64,000 bases of DNA from Trochalopteron elliotii (Eukaryota > Chordata > Aves > Passeriformes > Leiothrichidae), in contig JANPWX010000215.1 of the NCBI GenBank assembly GCA_024734555.1, positions 4,651,049 to 4,715,048 on the forward strand, written 5' to 3'. Both the position numbers and the translations under genes were made by a program. The notes under the pieces were generated by a model. That model was given only the letters and a program-made list of their open reading frames with translations, searched no databases and was not told the origin of the DNA. This document shows positions 56,301 through 62,677 of this stretch, one piece after another (within the stretch, counting starts at the first letter, position 1; each line of letters opens with the position of its first letter).

Positions 56301-59300
56301 AAAAAGAAAAAAGATTAGCTTTGGGATGACTAAACACACATAGCTTTTTACACAAATTTCAAAGCATTCAATTTAAAGGCCAGCTGACCAGCATTTGTGA
56401 CCACAGGAACTCACAAAGCTATTCCAGGCTTGAAATGTGCTGAAGTAATACATTTTTTTAAATATAGATAGCTGTTGATATATGATACTCTCATTTATAA
56501 GATTAGAGAAAAATCTTATCCAAGCTAAAATATGCCATTTAAAGGTTTTAATTCCCAAAATTAAAAAAAAATCTTTTTAAGTCCCCCAGAAGCCCAGTAA
56601 TTTAGAAGCTGTGAGATTAATTCCATGAAAGAGGGGAGGAAAAAAAAGCTACACAAATTATTATCAGTAACTTGATAATGCATAAGAGTAGTTCCCTGGA
56701 TACTCTAACTCCATTACTGCCGTCTTTACCTGCCATATGACAGCAAGAAATAAAAGCAGGTTCAACTGCCCTCCTGCTCCCTGTAACTTGAAAGTCATAA
56801 CACCCATCAGGGTTCACAGAGAAGAACTTGCTTAGAAAAATCTCAGTATTAATTTCACTAATGTTTTGGTTCCTTTTTAATTATTAAAGTTTGGATTTTC
56901 TTTTGATTATCTATAACTTTTCTATTAGAAACCTCAGTTGTCTTTTAAAGAAAACAGTATACTTAAGTCTGGCCTAAAATCAACTTTAACTTCAAGCATC
57001 CATCAGCCAGTTGCTTCTCTCCTTTTATTCAAAAGGACTGAAGCCTTGGAAATAACTACCTATAGATTACATCCTTGCTTTCTTTCAAATATTTTGCTAC
57101 TTTAGAAGTTAATGACTAATTCGAAAACACTAATAGTACCAATATGGTTTAAAAAAATGCTAATTTTCTTAGATGCCTTGAAGTATTTTCAGTTTTATGC
57201 TAGAAATGCTAGGAGCTTCTTCTCTGGCAGAAACTAACACATTTTATTCTCTCAAGTCTTGTAAGCATTAGAGAAGGATGCACAGTCTGACTATTCAGGG
57301 CATCTGTTAGCTAACCTGAATCTTCTAGTGTAAGTGCTTATTTAATTCATCAAGAGGATTTTCAATATATGAATGAGAAATCATATTAGTCTTCTCTAAT
57401 AGTGCAGAAAAAAGAAAAGATTGTATTTTCCTTCGTTTTTCAGAAATTCTTCCAAAGACTACTGGATGGCCAGCTTTTTCAAGGGCAGATTAACAACAGA
57501 ACATAGATAGAAAAATGAAGACCACAGATTTATCACTTTCCCCTCAAGTCTGAAAAGTAACAGTCTCAGCTGAATGCCCTGTGAAAGTCAAAAAGCAGCT
57601 ACAGAACCATTCCTGATTTGGTCAGCAATTACAATCCTTAATGGAGCCAGACAGTCACATACATATGGATATGACTGAGTATCAATAATTATGGGATTTG
57701 ACGACAGAGCAAATTCTTTTAAATGGCAAAACAATTGATGATCCAAGAAATTTCAATTTTTGTATTTGGCAAAACTACAATTCACATCATTTTCATTTCA
57801 CTTCCTTGGGGTTGAAGAGTGAAGAGAATAAGATAAGAAACATTTTTAGTAGGAAAGGCAGATGGCTGACAGACAGGCTCAGCACTCAGGTAAAGGGGTC
57901 TAAACCACTACTTGAAAGAGAGGAAAAAAGAAGAATATCCTGTAATACTCTGTAATATTCTACACAAGTTAAGTATACAGTATCTATCTTTAGTCTACTG
58001 CTTTTGAGCTCAGTTCCCTAAGTGAATGAGTTACCAGATCCTGAATGGAAAAAGGCTAACATTTTATAAATCAGTCTTGAAACAAAACAAAATGAAATAA
58101 AGAGAAATTGTGATTTTGAACTTTCATTCATATATACAAATGGTTTCAGTATTCTTCCATGTACACCAAAAACAATAGTACATTTATTACAAGCCATCTG
58201 TGCAATCACAGAGTTGAATGTAAATCAAAAAGAAATAATCAGTACATAATATGATTTAAACAGTATAAACAGACTGATTACAGATATGGCACCACCATTG
58301 TCTTCCTGCACAGCTCACTGATATATTATTTAAATGCTTAGATCAATATTAAGAATGCAAGCAGCTGTGATTCAGCATTTTCTTTTGCTAGAACTGCCAA
58401 ACGGGACAGAAGCTGGACTTCTGGCTAGTGGAAGTCAGAAAGCTTTGACACAGGACACTTCTTTTTTGAATGAAATCTAAAAACTGACCTAGAAAACTGT
58501 GTGACAAATTGGATAAAAACTCCAAGTTCAACAAAAAATTCAACCACAAAAATCCATGTCCAAAACTGCTATTTTGCTCCAGAGAAAGGCACAGTAAATC
58601 TTACGGACACCACTATAATCATGAACTAAAAATAAATTTTTGTTTTCTAAACTTATATATATGATGTTATGACATATAATTGCTAATCATAAGTGCAGAA
58701 GTTACTTCATAACAATTTCTGTTTGTTTTCAACAGAAGCATGACCAAGCATTTTGTGAAACTTCAAGGGAATTCATAAAAAAAAAAAAACAAAACAGGCA
58801 AGTGTAATTTAGATATAAACGCATTTGGCCTAGTTAGAACTCACAGTTCTGTGTGCTGAATGTTAAAGTAAGTGTGTCACTCTGAAAAAGATTAACAGTG
58901 TGAAAAAGGGCCAGATCACAGCCATAGCCAAGATGTATATGTTAAAGTAATGAAGTGATGACATTCTACTGCAAAGGCTGAGACTTCACATCTATATATG
59001 TAAGTAAACACTCTGCTCTAACAGATACACTACCACTAGATGAATTTATCCTTAACAAGATCAATGTTTACTGACTAGCTACAAAAATGAATCAAGGCAG
59101 CACAACAACCACAGCAAAGAGACAGGAGAGCTGACTTGAGAATGAATGAGCTCAGGCACCACATGCAGTTATATGGTGCCAAACTGCAGCTGACTTCAGA
59201 CATGCTCTGAGACCCTGCTTTGACTGTTAGCTTTGAAAAGCCAAACAACTGAAACTGCAAGAATGAAGGATAACATCTTAAGAAATTATTATATCCCACG

Positions 59301-60306
59301 TTATTATCCATACTGCAAGTACTAAGGAAGTGGTAAGACAAAACAGCAAGCAGATGCACTCTTGCCCTTTGGACTGACTTTTGCCCTGGACAAACAGCAA
59401 AATATGCCAACCATATTTGTATCAAGACTTAACAAGACAAAAGCATTTACTTCAAGTTAGTTTTATTCTAACTAAATCCCTTTTCTAACAGACTGACTGT
59501 TCTAATTTCTCAGATATGAAACACCAAGCCTAATACCAAGTAGAAACCCAAGCGTAGCAGCTCTAACTCTGGCTACTAAACTCTATTACATTTTTTATGA
59601 GATATATAGGAATATACATACATTCTGTACAGTATCAAATAAGAAGGTAAAAAGAATATACCGCTAAGACATTCTAACTTGCTATTAAAAATGTTTCAAT
59701 GGTTACAAGGCAAACATCATAATATATAATGCAATAATGGTGCTAAACTTTGTTCCCTTTTTGCCTATATAGATAACATATGAACAGTCTACAGCTGCTG
59801 AACTGATCTACATGTTCAAACTGTAGCATTATTTCCACACACTCAGGCAACATCCACTCCCATGAATTGCCTCAGACAGGAAAATGAGATTGTGATAGAA
59901 AAGGAAATGGAAGTACTTAGAACCTGGGAAAAGAACTGACACTAATAGAAAGTATGAACTGAAATTCATACTTTGAACCACTGTTTTTATGTGAGCATTT
60001 GTCCTCTAACATTCATTAAAAATAGCTAAATTGAGATTTCAATTACAAAAATTTTGCTCATAAAGAGGTGCTCAAATGTGGAAATATTAATTACATAAAG
60101 CCACTTCATATTTTCAGAGCAAGCTCTTTGCTAATACACCCATTAAAATTTTACTTTCACAGCAAATTTAACAACACTAAATAATATACTTACCCACCCA
60201 CAAAGCAGAGGATATAAAATGCAAAGTAAAATATAGCGAAGGGTCCAAAAGTTACTAGAAAAAGCACAAGGCCAAGACTTCCCCATCCCCATATGGAAAG
60301 ACTGGT
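20094..60306 (-). CDS. SNX13: SNX13 (sorting nexin 13 / RGS-PX1), exons 2-26, exon 1 outside the window
   Basis: SNX13 is an ER-anchored sorting nexin that acts in endosomal and lysosomal trafficking; its RGS domain was reported to act as a GAP for G-alpha-s. Twenty-five exons are placed on the minus strand: 60194-60306, 55583-55685, 51375-51464, 50866-50987, 47846-47967, 47597-47698, 46844-46932, 46307-46390, 43808-43946, 43267-43355, 42515-42614, 40767-40960, 39688-39792, 38119-38251, 37357-37394, 32989-33058, 30328-30500, 27573-27680, 26717-26827, 25250-25411, 23967-24038, 22970-23115, 22068-22136, 20825-20937, 20094-20341. They sum to 2895 nt (964 codons plus stop), every phase joins correctly and all introns are GT-AG. 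With about four residues from exon 1 the protein is about 968 aa, the usual family length. Order: membrane hairpin (about 9-50), PXA (about 97-285), RGS (about 373-500), PX (about 560-680), C-terminal nexin domain (about 780-925). SNX13 is preferred over SNX14, SNX19 or SNX25 because the residues agree almost continuously with human SNX13 as I remember it. The start codon is not in the window. Confidence 0.97.
20825..20937 (-). CDS. SNX13: SNX13 exon 25: C-terminal nexin domain
   Basis: The exon has 113 nt, acceptor TTACAG and donor GTAAAT. It encodes about residues 849-887: DAFWPNGILAETVPRRDKAI then RMRTRVAGKTKLLEIMP. F-W-P-N-G is a strongly conserved nexin-domain motif. One base of the next Asp codon remains. 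Confidence 0.96.
22068..22136 (-). CDS. SNX13: SNX13 exon 24: C-terminal nexin domain
   Basis: The exon has 69 nt, acceptor TTAG and donor GTATGT. It encodes about residues 826-849: KIVDHVDWMTSPEQVADAVK then RF and a split Arg. Intron 23 (22137-22969) and intron 24 (20938-22067) hold no recognisable element. Confidence 0.95.
22970..23115 (-). CDS. SNX13: SNX13 exon 23: C-terminal nexin domain
   Basis: The exon has 146 nt, acceptor GTCAG and donor GTACTG, starting in phase 0 and leaving two bases of an Arg codon. It encodes about residues 778-826: VDDNIPLRVMLLLMDEVFDL, then KERNQWLRRNIKNLLQQLIR and ATYGDTINR. The L-x-x-x-V-F-x-L-x-x-x-x-W-L-R-R pattern is the signature of the sorting nexin C-terminal domain. 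Confidence 0.97.
23967..24038 (-). CDS. SNX13: SNX13 exon 22: linker before the nexin domain
   Basis: This phase 0-0 exon of 24 codons has acceptor TTGTAG and donor GTGAGT. It encodes about residues 754-777: VPPLMQKTYSDPDHCRVAAP then IDDN. It agrees less well with the human sequence I remember than its neighbours do, as expected for a flexible linker. Intron 22 (23116-23966) is unremarkable. Confidence 0.92.
25250..25411 (-). CDS. SNX13: SNX13 exon 21: amphipathic helical linker
   Basis: This phase 0-0 exon of 54 codons has acceptor TTCAG and donor GTAAGA. It encodes about residues 700-753: MDTFVNPLRNSMRNVSNAVK, then a Met-rich heptad-like helix (MTKMSDNMGKMSERLGQ) ending DIKQSFFK. This is the linker between PX and the C-terminal nexin domain. 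The initial Met is an internal residue. Introns 20 (25412-26716) and 21 (24039-25249) contain nothing I can name. Confidence 0.97.
26717..26827 (-). CDS. SNX13: SNX13 exon 20: end of the PX domain
   Basis: This phase 0-0 exon of 37 codons has acceptor CTCAG and donor GTAAGA. It encodes about residues 663-699: LLLNPEMMKASPALAHYVYD then FLENKAYSKGKGDFARK. It includes the terminal PX helices. Intron 19 (26828-27572) has poly-A and poly-T runs but no element I can name. Confidence 0.96.
27573..27680 (-). CDS. SNX13: SNX13 exon 19: PX domain, second half
   Basis: This phase 0-0 exon of 36 codons has acceptor CCTAG and donor GTAAGC. It encodes about residues 627-662, with LKLPGKKTFNNMDREFLEKR then KKDLNAYLQ. 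The L-P-x-K-x-x-F loop and the R-x-x-x-L-x-x-Y-L pattern are conserved PX-domain elements. Confidence 0.96.
29811..30080. repeat. Tandem duplication, unit A, intron 18
   Basis: About 270 bp, roughly 90 percent identical by eye to the adjacent unit 30081-30354, with a few small indels. Its right end is a copy of the last 27 nt of SNX13 exon 18 (30054-30080, minus strand) and the donor GTAACC that follows. Confidence 0.95.
30081..30354. repeat. Tandem duplication, unit B, spanning the exon 18 donor
   Basis: About 274 bp, the partner of 29811-30080. It contains the authentic end of exon 18 (30328-30354) and the first 247 bp of intron 18. Shared landmarks include CTGTGACAAATATAACTCTC, CATACAAAGATTTAAAGTAA and CATCGGTTATTAAACTA. 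Confidence 0.95.
30328..30500 (-). CDS. SNX13: SNX13 exon 18: PX domain phosphoinositide-binding core
   Basis: The exon has 173 nt, acceptor CTAG and donor GTAACC. It encodes about residues 569-626. It contains DPYAVAGVCNDHGKTYALYA, then TVHRRN, and KTYRRYSDFHDFHMRITEQ. R-R-Y-S-D-F is the classic PX signature whose Arg contacts the 3-phosphate of PtdIns3P. The region is GC-richer than its surroundings. The last 27 coding bases and the donor are duplicated 274 bp downstream, at 30054-30080. Confidence 0.97.
32989..33058 (-). CDS. SNX13: SNX13 exon 17: entry to the PX domain
   Basis: The exon has 70 nt, acceptor CTTCAG and donor GTAAGT. It encodes about residues 546-569: SLDDLSNGPSDETVQLHAYI then SDT. 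The first half is acidic linker; V-Q-L-H-A-Y-I-S-D-T is the first PX beta strand. One base remains for the next codon. Confidence 0.95.
35864..35947. repeat. Local repeat: exact 27-bp unit twice, 57 bp apart
   Basis: 35864-35890 and 35921-35947 are identical over 27 bp. The interval between them is built from partial copies of the same TTCTCCTAGAATT motif. This looks like replication slippage in intron 16. Confidence 0.9.
37357..37394 (-). CDS. SNX13: SNX13 exon 16: 38-nt exon in the RGS-PX linker
   Basis: This very short exon is flanked by a good acceptor (TCCCAG) and a consensus donor (GTAAGT). It encodes ESFNGSPTGSINL (about residues 533-545), a flexible Ser/Gly linker that agrees with the human protein. 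Its length is not a multiple of three, so simple skipping would shift the frame. Intron 15 (37395-38118) has nothing notable. Intron 16 (33059-37356, about 4.3 kb) includes a local 27-bp repeat at 35864-35947. Confidence 0.93.
38119..38251 (-). CDS. SNX13: SNX13 exon 15: end of the RGS domain
   Basis: The exon has 133 nt, acceptor AATAAG and donor GTGAGC. It encodes about residues 489-533: VYELMLRDERFYPSFKQNVL, then YVRMLAELDMLKDPSF and an acidic Gly/Asp tail (GSDDGEG). The M-x-x-D-x-[FY]-x-x-F pattern is the last conserved RGS helix. One base of the following Glu codon remains. Confidence 0.96.
39688..39792 (-). CDS. SNX13: SNX13 exon 14: RGS domain
   Basis: This phase 0-0 exon of 35 codons has acceptor GACAG and donor GTATAC. 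It encodes about residues 454-488, with LVAKLAETLNHEDPTPEIFD then DIQRK. The acidic, proline-containing stretch corresponds to the loop before the last RGS helices. At about residue 462 it reads I-D-D-N, where I recall V-D-D-Y in human. Introns 13 (39793-40766) and 14 (38252-39687) show nothing of note. Confidence 0.94.
40767..40960 (-). CDS. SNX13: SNX13 exon 13: core of the RGS domain
   Basis: This is the second longest coding exon (194 nt), acceptor TCTGTAG and donor GTAGGA. It encodes about residues 389-453. DYMQQTGGQAHLFFWMTVEG is the RGS alpha-helical core with the F-W-x-x-V-E pattern. It is followed by a Q-rich helix and a basic, polar loop (DGKHQTNQTKG) and ends YEQYLSEK on a complete codon. 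Confidence 0.97.
41096..41158. repeat. Imperfect ATAC/TATG tract in intron 12
   Basis: Repeated ACATACATATACATAT and TGTATATATGTATACATATA blocks close to the CR1 element. It is a degraded microsatellite. Confidence 0.65.
41326..42365 (-). mobile_element. CR1 LINE fragment of about 1 kb in SNX13 intron 12
   Basis: The element begins, in reverse orientation, at TTCATAGAACCACAGG and runs through the same CR1-Y-like 3' block as the copy at 6108. It continues into the end of the reverse-transcriptase ORF region, for example GGCATCCTGTC, CAGCACCTCAATG, CAGGTGCTTTTCTGCC and CACTCCAGGAACTTCCTGGA. It lies in the same orientation as SNX13. No intact reading frame remains, and long open stretches on the plus strand here are antisense artefacts. 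The left half matches best; beyond about 42110 the match is looser, perhaps because of an internal deletion. Confidence 0.85.
42515..42614 (-). CDS. SNX13: SNX13 exon 12: start of the RGS domain
   Basis: The exon has 100 nt, acceptor TTACAG and donor GTAAGT, and leaves one base of an Asp codon. It encodes about residues 356-389, with EIDTVKLAANFGKLCTVPLD and the entry into the RGS fold, ILVDNVALQFFM. Intron 12 on its 3' side (40961-42514) is mostly occupied by a CR1 element. Confidence 0.95.
43267..43355 (-). CDS. SNX13: SNX13 exon 11: linker helix
   Basis: The exon has 89 nt, acceptor TTTCAG and donor GTAAGT. It encodes about residues 326-355, with DINTIKNQINSLL, then KVCDSRIQRLQSGK. Periodic leucines and isoleucines suggest a helix leading to the RGS domain. 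Introns 10 (43356-43807) and 11 (42615-43266) contain only AT-rich sequence. Confidence 0.95.
43808..43946 (-). CDS. SNX13: SNX13 exon 10: PXA-RGS linker
   Basis: The exon has 139 nt, acceptor TTTCAG and donor GTAAGT. It encodes about residues 280-326, starting IRDSNCNYEAFMNIIKLSDN and ending in LRSLDTAGD plus one base. It forms the helical linker after PXA. An in-frame ATG two codons upstream lies in the intron and is not used. Confidence 0.96.
46307..46390 (-). CDS. SNX13: SNX13 exon 9: C-terminal part of PXA
   Basis: This 84-nt phase 0-0 exon (28 codons) encodes about residues 252-279: EILSRGILLPLINQLSDPDY then INQYVIWM. The motif of E-I-L-x-R-G-x-x-x-P followed by L-S-D-P-D-x-I-N is conserved across PXA proteins. 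The donor is GTAAGA. Intron 9 (43947-46306) is AT-rich and I see nothing in it. Confidence 0.96.
46844..46932 (-). CDS. SNX13: SNX13 exon 8: PXA domain
   Basis: The exon has 89 nt, acceptor CTCTAG and strong donor GTAAGT. It encodes about residues 222-251, with FLRDLCEVLLYILLPPGDF then QNKIMRYFVR. The LLPP-D motif and the following basic helix are typical of the PXA domain. The exon ends on a complete codon. Confidence 0.95.
47597..47698 (-). CDS. SNX13: SNX13 exon 7: PXA domain, acidic helix
   Basis: The exon has 102 nt and encodes about residues 188-222, with ELVDTFFEVEVEMEKEVCRD and then LVCTSPKDEE. It lies only 147 bp from exon 6, the shortest intron of the gene. The phase on both sides is fixed by the neighbouring exons and requires the donor GTTTCT, which matches the consensus poorly after the GT. 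Intron 7 (46933-47596) has no recognisable element. Confidence 0.92.
47846..47967 (-). CDS. SNX13: SNX13 exon 6: PXA domain
   Basis: The exon has 122 nt, acceptor AATAG and donor GTAATG. Its first base completes the Arg split from exon 5. It encodes about residues 147-188, with SKETDWQPYFTTRLVDDFG followed by THLRVFRKAQQ, in the central PXA helices. It ends with one base of the next codon. Intron 5 (47968-50865) holds the LTR-like segment at about 49336-50017. Confidence 0.95.
49336..50017 (+). mobile_element. Possible solo LTR of an endogenous retrovirus, boundaries uncertain
   Basis: This stretch differs in texture from the surrounding intron. It has inverted CCAAT-type boxes (GATTGGCTCAGC near 49611, CTATTGGCAGC near 49668), a TATA-like TATTTAGG near 49709, a perfect hairpin at 49761-49785 and then a T-rich run. 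After that come ACTAAAGCTTTTGCTTTACA near 49843 and a region resembling R/U5 sequence. No gag, pol or env sequence is adjacent, so it would be a solo LTR. I could not find convincing terminal TG/CA ends or target-site duplications. It could instead be another old repeat. Confidence 0.4.
49411..49462. repeat. AT-only low-complexity tract
   Basis: A stretch almost entirely of A and T with ATTATTATAT repeats, within the possible LTR. Confidence 0.7.
50866..50987 (-). CDS. SNX13: SNX13 exon 5: PXA domain
   Basis: The exon has 122 nt, acceptor TTTCAG and donor GTAAGA, starting in phase 0 and leaving two bases of an Arg codon. It encodes about residues 107-147, with VIQFSLRDYVQYWYYTLSDD, a hallmark of the PXA domain first helices. 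Intron 4 (50988-51374) is short and shows nothing of note. Confidence 0.95.
51375..51464 (-). CDS. SNX13: SNX13 exon 4: start of the PXA region
   Basis: This is a phase 0-0 exon of exactly 30 codons with a CCAAG acceptor and GTGAGT donor. It encodes about residues 77-106, including CIEEMKREAR and TGANIIDEPLQQ, the basic lead-in to the PXA (PX-associated) domain that anchors many membrane-bound sorting nexins. Intron 3 (51465-55582) contains a CR1 fragment at 51611-51766 and otherwise unremarkable AT-rich DNA. Confidence 0.95.
51611..51766 (-). mobile_element. CR1 LINE 3' end, 155 bp, in SNX13 intron 3
   Basis: The plus strand shows ATCATAGAATC, TTGGGTTGGAAGG, CAATGAGCAGGGACA, CTGTTCAACTTGACCTGGAA and CACCTCTCTGGGTAACA. 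This is the reverse complement of the extreme 3' end of CR1, including the terminal short repeat. It lies in the same orientation as SNX13. Confidence 0.85.
55583..55685 (-). CDS. SNX13: SNX13 exon 3: end of membrane hairpin and linker
   Basis: The exon has 103 nt with a TTTTAG acceptor and GTAAGG donor. The first base completes the Gly split from exon 2. It encodes about residues 42-76: the rest of the second hydrophobic segment (GFVVTLLFG), then KSNSEKYLEQCEHSFLP, and it ends on a complete Lys codon. The preceding intron 2 (55686-60193, about 4.5 kb) is AT-rich with short poly-A runs, including one of about 13 A near 58780. I see no repeat family or second gene in it. Confidence 0.93.
60194..60306 (-). 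CDS. SNX13: SNX13 exon 2: N-terminal membrane anchor
   Basis: The acceptor is a pyrimidine-rich tract ending in ACAG and the donor is GTAAGT. The 113 nt begin in phase 0 and leave two bases of a split Gly codon. The peptide contains LSIWGWGSLG followed by a long run of V, L, F, I and Y residues, forming the first membrane segment and the start of the second (about residues 5-42). This is the hydrophobic hairpin that holds the SNX-RGS family in the ER membrane. An in-frame upstream ATG at 60502-60504 belongs to intron sequence and is not the start. Confidence 0.93.
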
Positions 60307-61466
60307 CTGTAAACAAGAACATATAGAAAAGGAATAATTAATACTACATTCATACAACTCTAAGTCTCCAGAGCAATACTTGTAGTTTCTATAATGTTTG
60401 ATACATTTTAACCAGATATAAGTTCTGCTTGATGATATAAAAATTACCTTTGTTTTCAAGAGTATATTGATATCAAGTATGTCCCCCATTGTATTGTGGG
60501 CCAACAGTCCAGTTTAGCTAACATCAAAGCATTTTTCTTTCAGACACTGTTCTTCATCTCTCACTTCAGATAAAACTATCATCCTTAAAGGTGTGACTTT
60601 TTTTTCTATTCTCCTTTTGTACACTTTTGCTTCTTGAGATCCCTTCCTCCTCACCTCGTCCCCCATCCCCACCCCATGAAAAGTTCTCCCCCATCTCCTA
60701 GAAAAAAGCAGGCTTTGTGATAGAACAGGAAGAGACAATACAGCCTTGTTTTACACATCTAAACATGTTATTTTCTACAACGAAGCAATGCTATTTCCTC
60801 CTTAGATCAAAGTAGGTGCAAGACTAAAAAAGTGTCCCTTTCTCCAGTCACGTCACAGGCGGGTCAACAGGTGCACCAAATAATTGGCACAAGTATACTT
60901 TTACTCTTCCACATAAATAAACGTGAGGGAAACTTCAGAAACTGATATCTGGGCAGTGGCAGAGAGGCAAGGGTTGTCTGAAAAGCCCATGATGAAGTTA
61001 AAGTCAGTCACAAGAGCACATGTGGGGCTGGTGGGATCTTGGGGGTTGATGTCTGGCATAAATGCAGCAGGCAAAACTCCACCTGCACTGGCAACCACCA
61101 GGAGTATGAAAATAGCAGCAAGATTCCAGTTACTGTGCAAATACAGGTGGCAGTGTAAGTGCATTTATATACACCCATGTATACACATACATATTTGATC
61201 CATCTATTAGATGTGTGTCTGTACTTACCTGTACATACATGCAAGGTAATCTAAAAAAGCAAGGCAGGGAAAACCTGACTGATCTGAGCTACAATAGTTT
61301 TTAGACAATGACAACGCTGCAATGCAGTCAACAAAGTTTATATAACTTTAATTCAATCTCTAGTTCAATATGGAAAGCATGTTTCAGCCAAGTCCCAAGC
61401 GTGTGAAACATAAAGATGACAAGTATTTATAAGCCACCCGTACTGTTCCAGCTTTAAGATTCTCAA

Positions 61467-61516
61467 TTTTTTTATTGTTTGGTTTTTTTTGGTTTTTTGT
61501 TGCTGTTGTTGTTTAA
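61467..61516. repeat. T/G-rich simple repeat in intron 1
   Basis: T runs alternate with GG, then GTTGCTGTTGTTGTTT. Low-complexity sequence, no gene. Confidence 0.8.
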
Positions 61517-62275
61517 TTTACACCTTTCCTAACAGTGATCAAATGACACCCTGATGGGAACTCAGACAACTGTGTCAACAAGTAACACTAAGAAAGTATA
61601 TTAAAATAAACTCGTCTTGCAGTTTGACATTTAGAAAACAAACAAATTGAACACCAGACTTGCAGAGAGCCCTTTTTTAGCTTTTAATACGAAGGAGTTA
61701 CAACTCATTTCTCTCAAGGAACTATTTAGATTTCATCTTTTCATCTTTGACATAGGATTAAAAAAAAATCAACATCTTCTAAAAATAGACCATGAAAAAT
61801 AAAATAAATTAAGACTCCTATATAAAGCAGCTTTGATTATTTTTTGAGAGCAAAATCAAAAAGCAAAATCACAGCTCTGAAGAGAGACTGTTTCATAGAT
61901 CTAAATTGTAATAATCAGGATTATTTAATTCTTCCTAGTTAAAAGTTTAATGGAACATTGAGATAAAATTCTGTTTTCTTCATAGTTGAACTTTCTTAGC
62001 AGGAGATAGAAGTTACATTGGCTTTGTCCTTAGTGTTTGAGGCTGGGAAAAATTAAACATACAAGTATGTAGATGAGTGTAATTAAAGTGCTGCAATTAA
62101 AAAAAATGCATTGCAAGTTATCCAATTCTCTTTAAGCAGAGGAATTGCTTTAATACATAATATAAACCACAAAACCCACACAACTAAAATGCTGAATTTG
62201 CACTATTAAAATCACAACCGAGTCGAAGATTTTGCTGTTTTGTTGACCCATAATAAGAAAATGCAGTAGATAATT

Positions 62276-62593
62276 GTGGTCTTCCAGTACATGAAGACAG
62301 CTCACAAGAAAGACAAAGAGGAACTACTCACAAGGGCATGTGGTGACAGAACAAGGGGGAATGGCTCCAGAGACTAAGTTTAGATTAGATAGAAGGTGAG
62401 AGGATGGTGAGGCACTGGAACAGGTTGCCCAGAGAAGCTGTGGATGCTACAACCCTGTGTGTTCAAGGGCAGGGTGGTTGAGGCTTTGAGCAATCTGGTA
62501 TAGCAGAAAGTGTTCCTGCCCAAGGCAGGGGGGCTGGAATGAGATGATCTTTAAGGTCCCTTCCAACCCAAACCATTCTAAGATTCTATGATA
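62276..62593 (+). mobile_element. CR1 LINE 3' end in SNX13 intron 1
   Basis: This copy is in plus orientation, antisense to SNX13. It runs CTTCCAGTACATGAAGACAG, ACAAGGGGGAATGGCT, GGCACTGGAACAGGTTGCCC, AGAGAAGCTGTGGATGC and GATGATCTTTAAGGTCCC, and ends in the typical CR1 terminal short repeat (ATTCTAAGATTCTATGATA). A small deletion sits near 62390. It is the least diverged CR1 in the window by eye. Confidence 0.9.
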
Positions 62594-62611
62594 AACTCTT
62601 TGGAATATAGA

Positions 62612-62677
62612 AAGAACAGTCAAAAAAAACCCCAAAAAAACCAAAAACCAACCAACAAAACCTCAAAAAAACCCTCC
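62612..62677. repeat. A/C-rich low-complexity tract after the CR1 copy
   Basis: Blocks of A7-8 alternate with C3-4 and CCAACC units, starting about 20 bp beyond the CR1 3' end. Confidence 0.75.

Noticed and set aside
59075..59425. Minus-strand 116-codon frame in intron 2
   Set aside because: Same strand as SNX13, but the SNX13 reading frame joins exon 2 to exon 3 perfectly without it. The Cys- and Ser-rich translation has no family match.
60307..60504. N-terminal extension of SNX13 exon 2 from the upstream ATG
   Set aside because: A pyrimidine-rich acceptor ends exactly before the conserved residues. The upstream codons are intronic.
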